The notes under the pieces: generated by a model | Database searches by the model: none | Seen by the model: the letters and a program-made list of their open reading frames with translations, nothing else | Told to the model about the DNA's origin: nothing | Source of the DNA: Asparagopsis taxiformis | Lineage: Eukaryota > Rhodophyta > Florideophyceae > Bonnemaisoniales > Bonnemaisoniaceae | Direction: 5' to 3' | Length of the DNA: 64,000 nt | NCBI GenBank assembly: GCA_030407315.1 | Contig: JALQPE010000460.1 | Span: 1 to 64,000 of the forward strand | Shown: positions 62,987 to 64,000 of the stretch, piece after piece | Layout: each line of letters begins with the position of its first letter | Numbering within the stretch: the stretch's first letter is position 1 | Made by a program: the position numbers and the translations under genes

Positions 62987-63685
62987 ATGTTTTCTCGCAT
63001 GATTTGTTCTGTGTTTGTGGCGGCTGTGCTGGTGGCAGGTTCTGCTGCGATCGAGGATCTTCCGTTCCCTGGATGTCGGGGATCTGCGAAATACAGGGTG
63101 ACGTTCTTCAACCTGCTGACCGCGGAGAATTTCGGGGATCTGATCCCGTCCGATGGGCTGGTGTACTCGCCGCTGGCTGCGTTTTCGCACTCGAACCGAC
63201 AATCGTTTTTCACGATACGCGGATTTGCGAACGGACCTGTTGAGCAGGTGGCGGAGACTGGAGTGAACACCCGAATTATCCGACTGGGACGACGTTTGCG
63301 ACGACAGAGGCGTGGCGTTTTGTCTGTCGTGGATGCGGGTGCAGTGACGATGCCTGGCAAATCGACTAGCGTGATTCTGAGGGTGGATTGTGCGCATCCG
63401 TTTGTGACAGTGCTGGGAATGATTGCGCCGTCTCCGGACTGGATTGTGCAGATTAACAATCGTAACTTGTTTGATGTGTCTCGGGGGCGATTTGTGAGGC
63501 GGATGGCTGGAGATTTGATTGCGTACGACAGTGGAGTGGACGATGGGCGTGAGTTTACGCCGCCGCTTGATTTGTCGCTGGACCTCCCGACGGTGCCGCA
63601 GAAGAACATTGCTCCGTTGGTGGAGGACGAGACGGACCGGTTTGAGGGGCGTAATGTTGGTCGGTACACGATTGAGAGGATCTGA
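62987..63685 (+). CDS. Secreted Spondin_N-domain protein
   Basis: 232 residues. The ATG at 62987 is chosen because a signal peptide follows at once (MFSRMICSVFVAAVLVAGSA, cleavage near AAIE) and upstream codons look untranslated. The mature part matches the spondin N-terminal domain: CRGSAKYRVTFFNLLTAENF at the start, FSPLAAFSHSN-type region, SPDWIVQINNRNLF (about 149-162, compare SPDWFVG), and DLIAYDSGVDDGREFTPP (about 176-193, the Asp-rich segment that closes the fold and can bind calcium). In animals this domain is found in extracellular-matrix proteins; bacterial and algal members exist as short stand-alone secreted proteins. No intron, no break. A 346-codon frame on the opposite strand is a shadow. 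Confidence 0.88.
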   Translation: MFSRMICSVFVAAVLVAGSAAIEDLPFPGCRGSAKYRVTFFNLLTAENFGDLIPSDGLVYSPLAAFSHSNRQSFFTIRGFANGPVEQVAETGVNTRIIRLGRRLRRQRRGVLSVVDAGAVTMPGKSTSVILRVDCAHPFVTVLGMIAPSPDWIVQINNRNLFDVSRGRFVRRMAGDLIAYDSGVDDGREFTPPLDLSLDLPTVPQKNIAPLVEDETDRFEGRNVGRYTIERI

Positions 63686-64000
63686 GGACATAGGAGAGGG
63701 GGTCCCCACGCCGAATAGAAGGGAGGTGGAAGTTGATTTTGAGAATGGTAATAAGCGAGTATGTGTGCGTGCGTGCATGTTAGCGTGTGTGCGTGGGTGT
63801 ACATGCTTGGACCGATAGTGTATGTGCAGTGGATAGGGCAGTAGACTACTAGCTGGAGTAAACTAGACGGAAAGAATAATGATTGTGAAGTGCAAGACGA
63901 AACGGTGATTGGGTGAGTGGCTTGAGTGAATCAATGGAGTGGTTCTAGGTGGGTAATGATAAGCAGTGGTGAGTGGTGGCGAAAGATATGACATGGGACA
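63686..64000. other. 3' flank of the Spondin-domain gene
   Basis: No gene seen. A GT-rich microsatellite-like stretch (GTATGTGTGCGTGCGTGC) occurs at about 63760-63800. Confidence 0.4.

Noticed and set aside
62764..63804. 346-codon frame on the minus strand opposite the Spondin-domain gene
   Set aside because: It is the antisense shadow of a well-supported gene. Its residues are Thr/Arg/His-rich and match no motif.

Overview
This is eukaryotic nuclear DNA dominated by transposable elements and broken host genes. The evidence is three LTR retrotransposon lineages, a pogo-like DNA transposon, a nuclear-type tRNA with a Pol III T-run, and relics of INO80, an MDR/ABCB-type ABC transporter, a protein kinase, a DUF676 lipase and NDUFAF7. 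Host-gene relics read for hundreds of codons without introns, and small TATA-box genes sit between TE blocks. That would suit a florideophyte red alga of the Chondrus type, but this is an inference from gene style and no marker here proves it. Only two ordinary host protein genes look intact, a germin-like cupin and a Spondin_N-domain protein, both at the right end.

Layout. 1-4.4 kb: decayed Ty3/gypsy element (A). 4.7-7.1 kb: relics of a kinase and a DUF676 esterase. 7.2-15.5 kb: a gene-poor zone rich in palindromes and tandem repeats (71-bp, ~172-bp and ~1.03-kb units, foldback blocks, a 36-bp minisatellite) that also contains a dead acidic coiled-coil gene. 15.7-18.7 kb: a GC-rich coiled-coil/gag-like gene with stops. 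19.9-27.3 kb: an ABCB-type relic split by a 5.3-kb Ty1/copia element whose polyprotein carries a Tudor-like module. 27.5-29.6 kb: INO80 relic. 30.3-36.0 kb: Ty3/gypsy element D (minus strand). 38.1-38.6 kb: NDUFAF7 relic. 38.6-51.5 kb: a minus-strand chromovirus (B) whose pol is split by element C (39,280-44,979, plus strand), an inverted twin of D. 51.9-53.0 kb: broken coiled-coil gene. 53.4-55.1 kb: duplicated modules and a gypsy remnant. 55.25-57.81 kb: pogo-like transposon. 57.96 kb: tRNA-Val(CAC). 59.6-63.7 kb: the two intact genes.

Insertion history can be read from target-site duplications. C lies in chromovirus B with TSD AGAC, and B's frame resumes across it. D lies in unique sequence with TSD AACA. 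The copia element lies in the ABC gene with TSD GTCC(A/G). Elements C and D have the same length (5,700 bp), identical predicted proteins and the same two 5'-versus-3' LTR differences, although their TSDs show separate insertions. Ordinary reverse transcription does not predict that pattern. The observations I would follow first are the C/D LTR paradox, the Tudor-like domain in copia, and the palindrome-dense zone.
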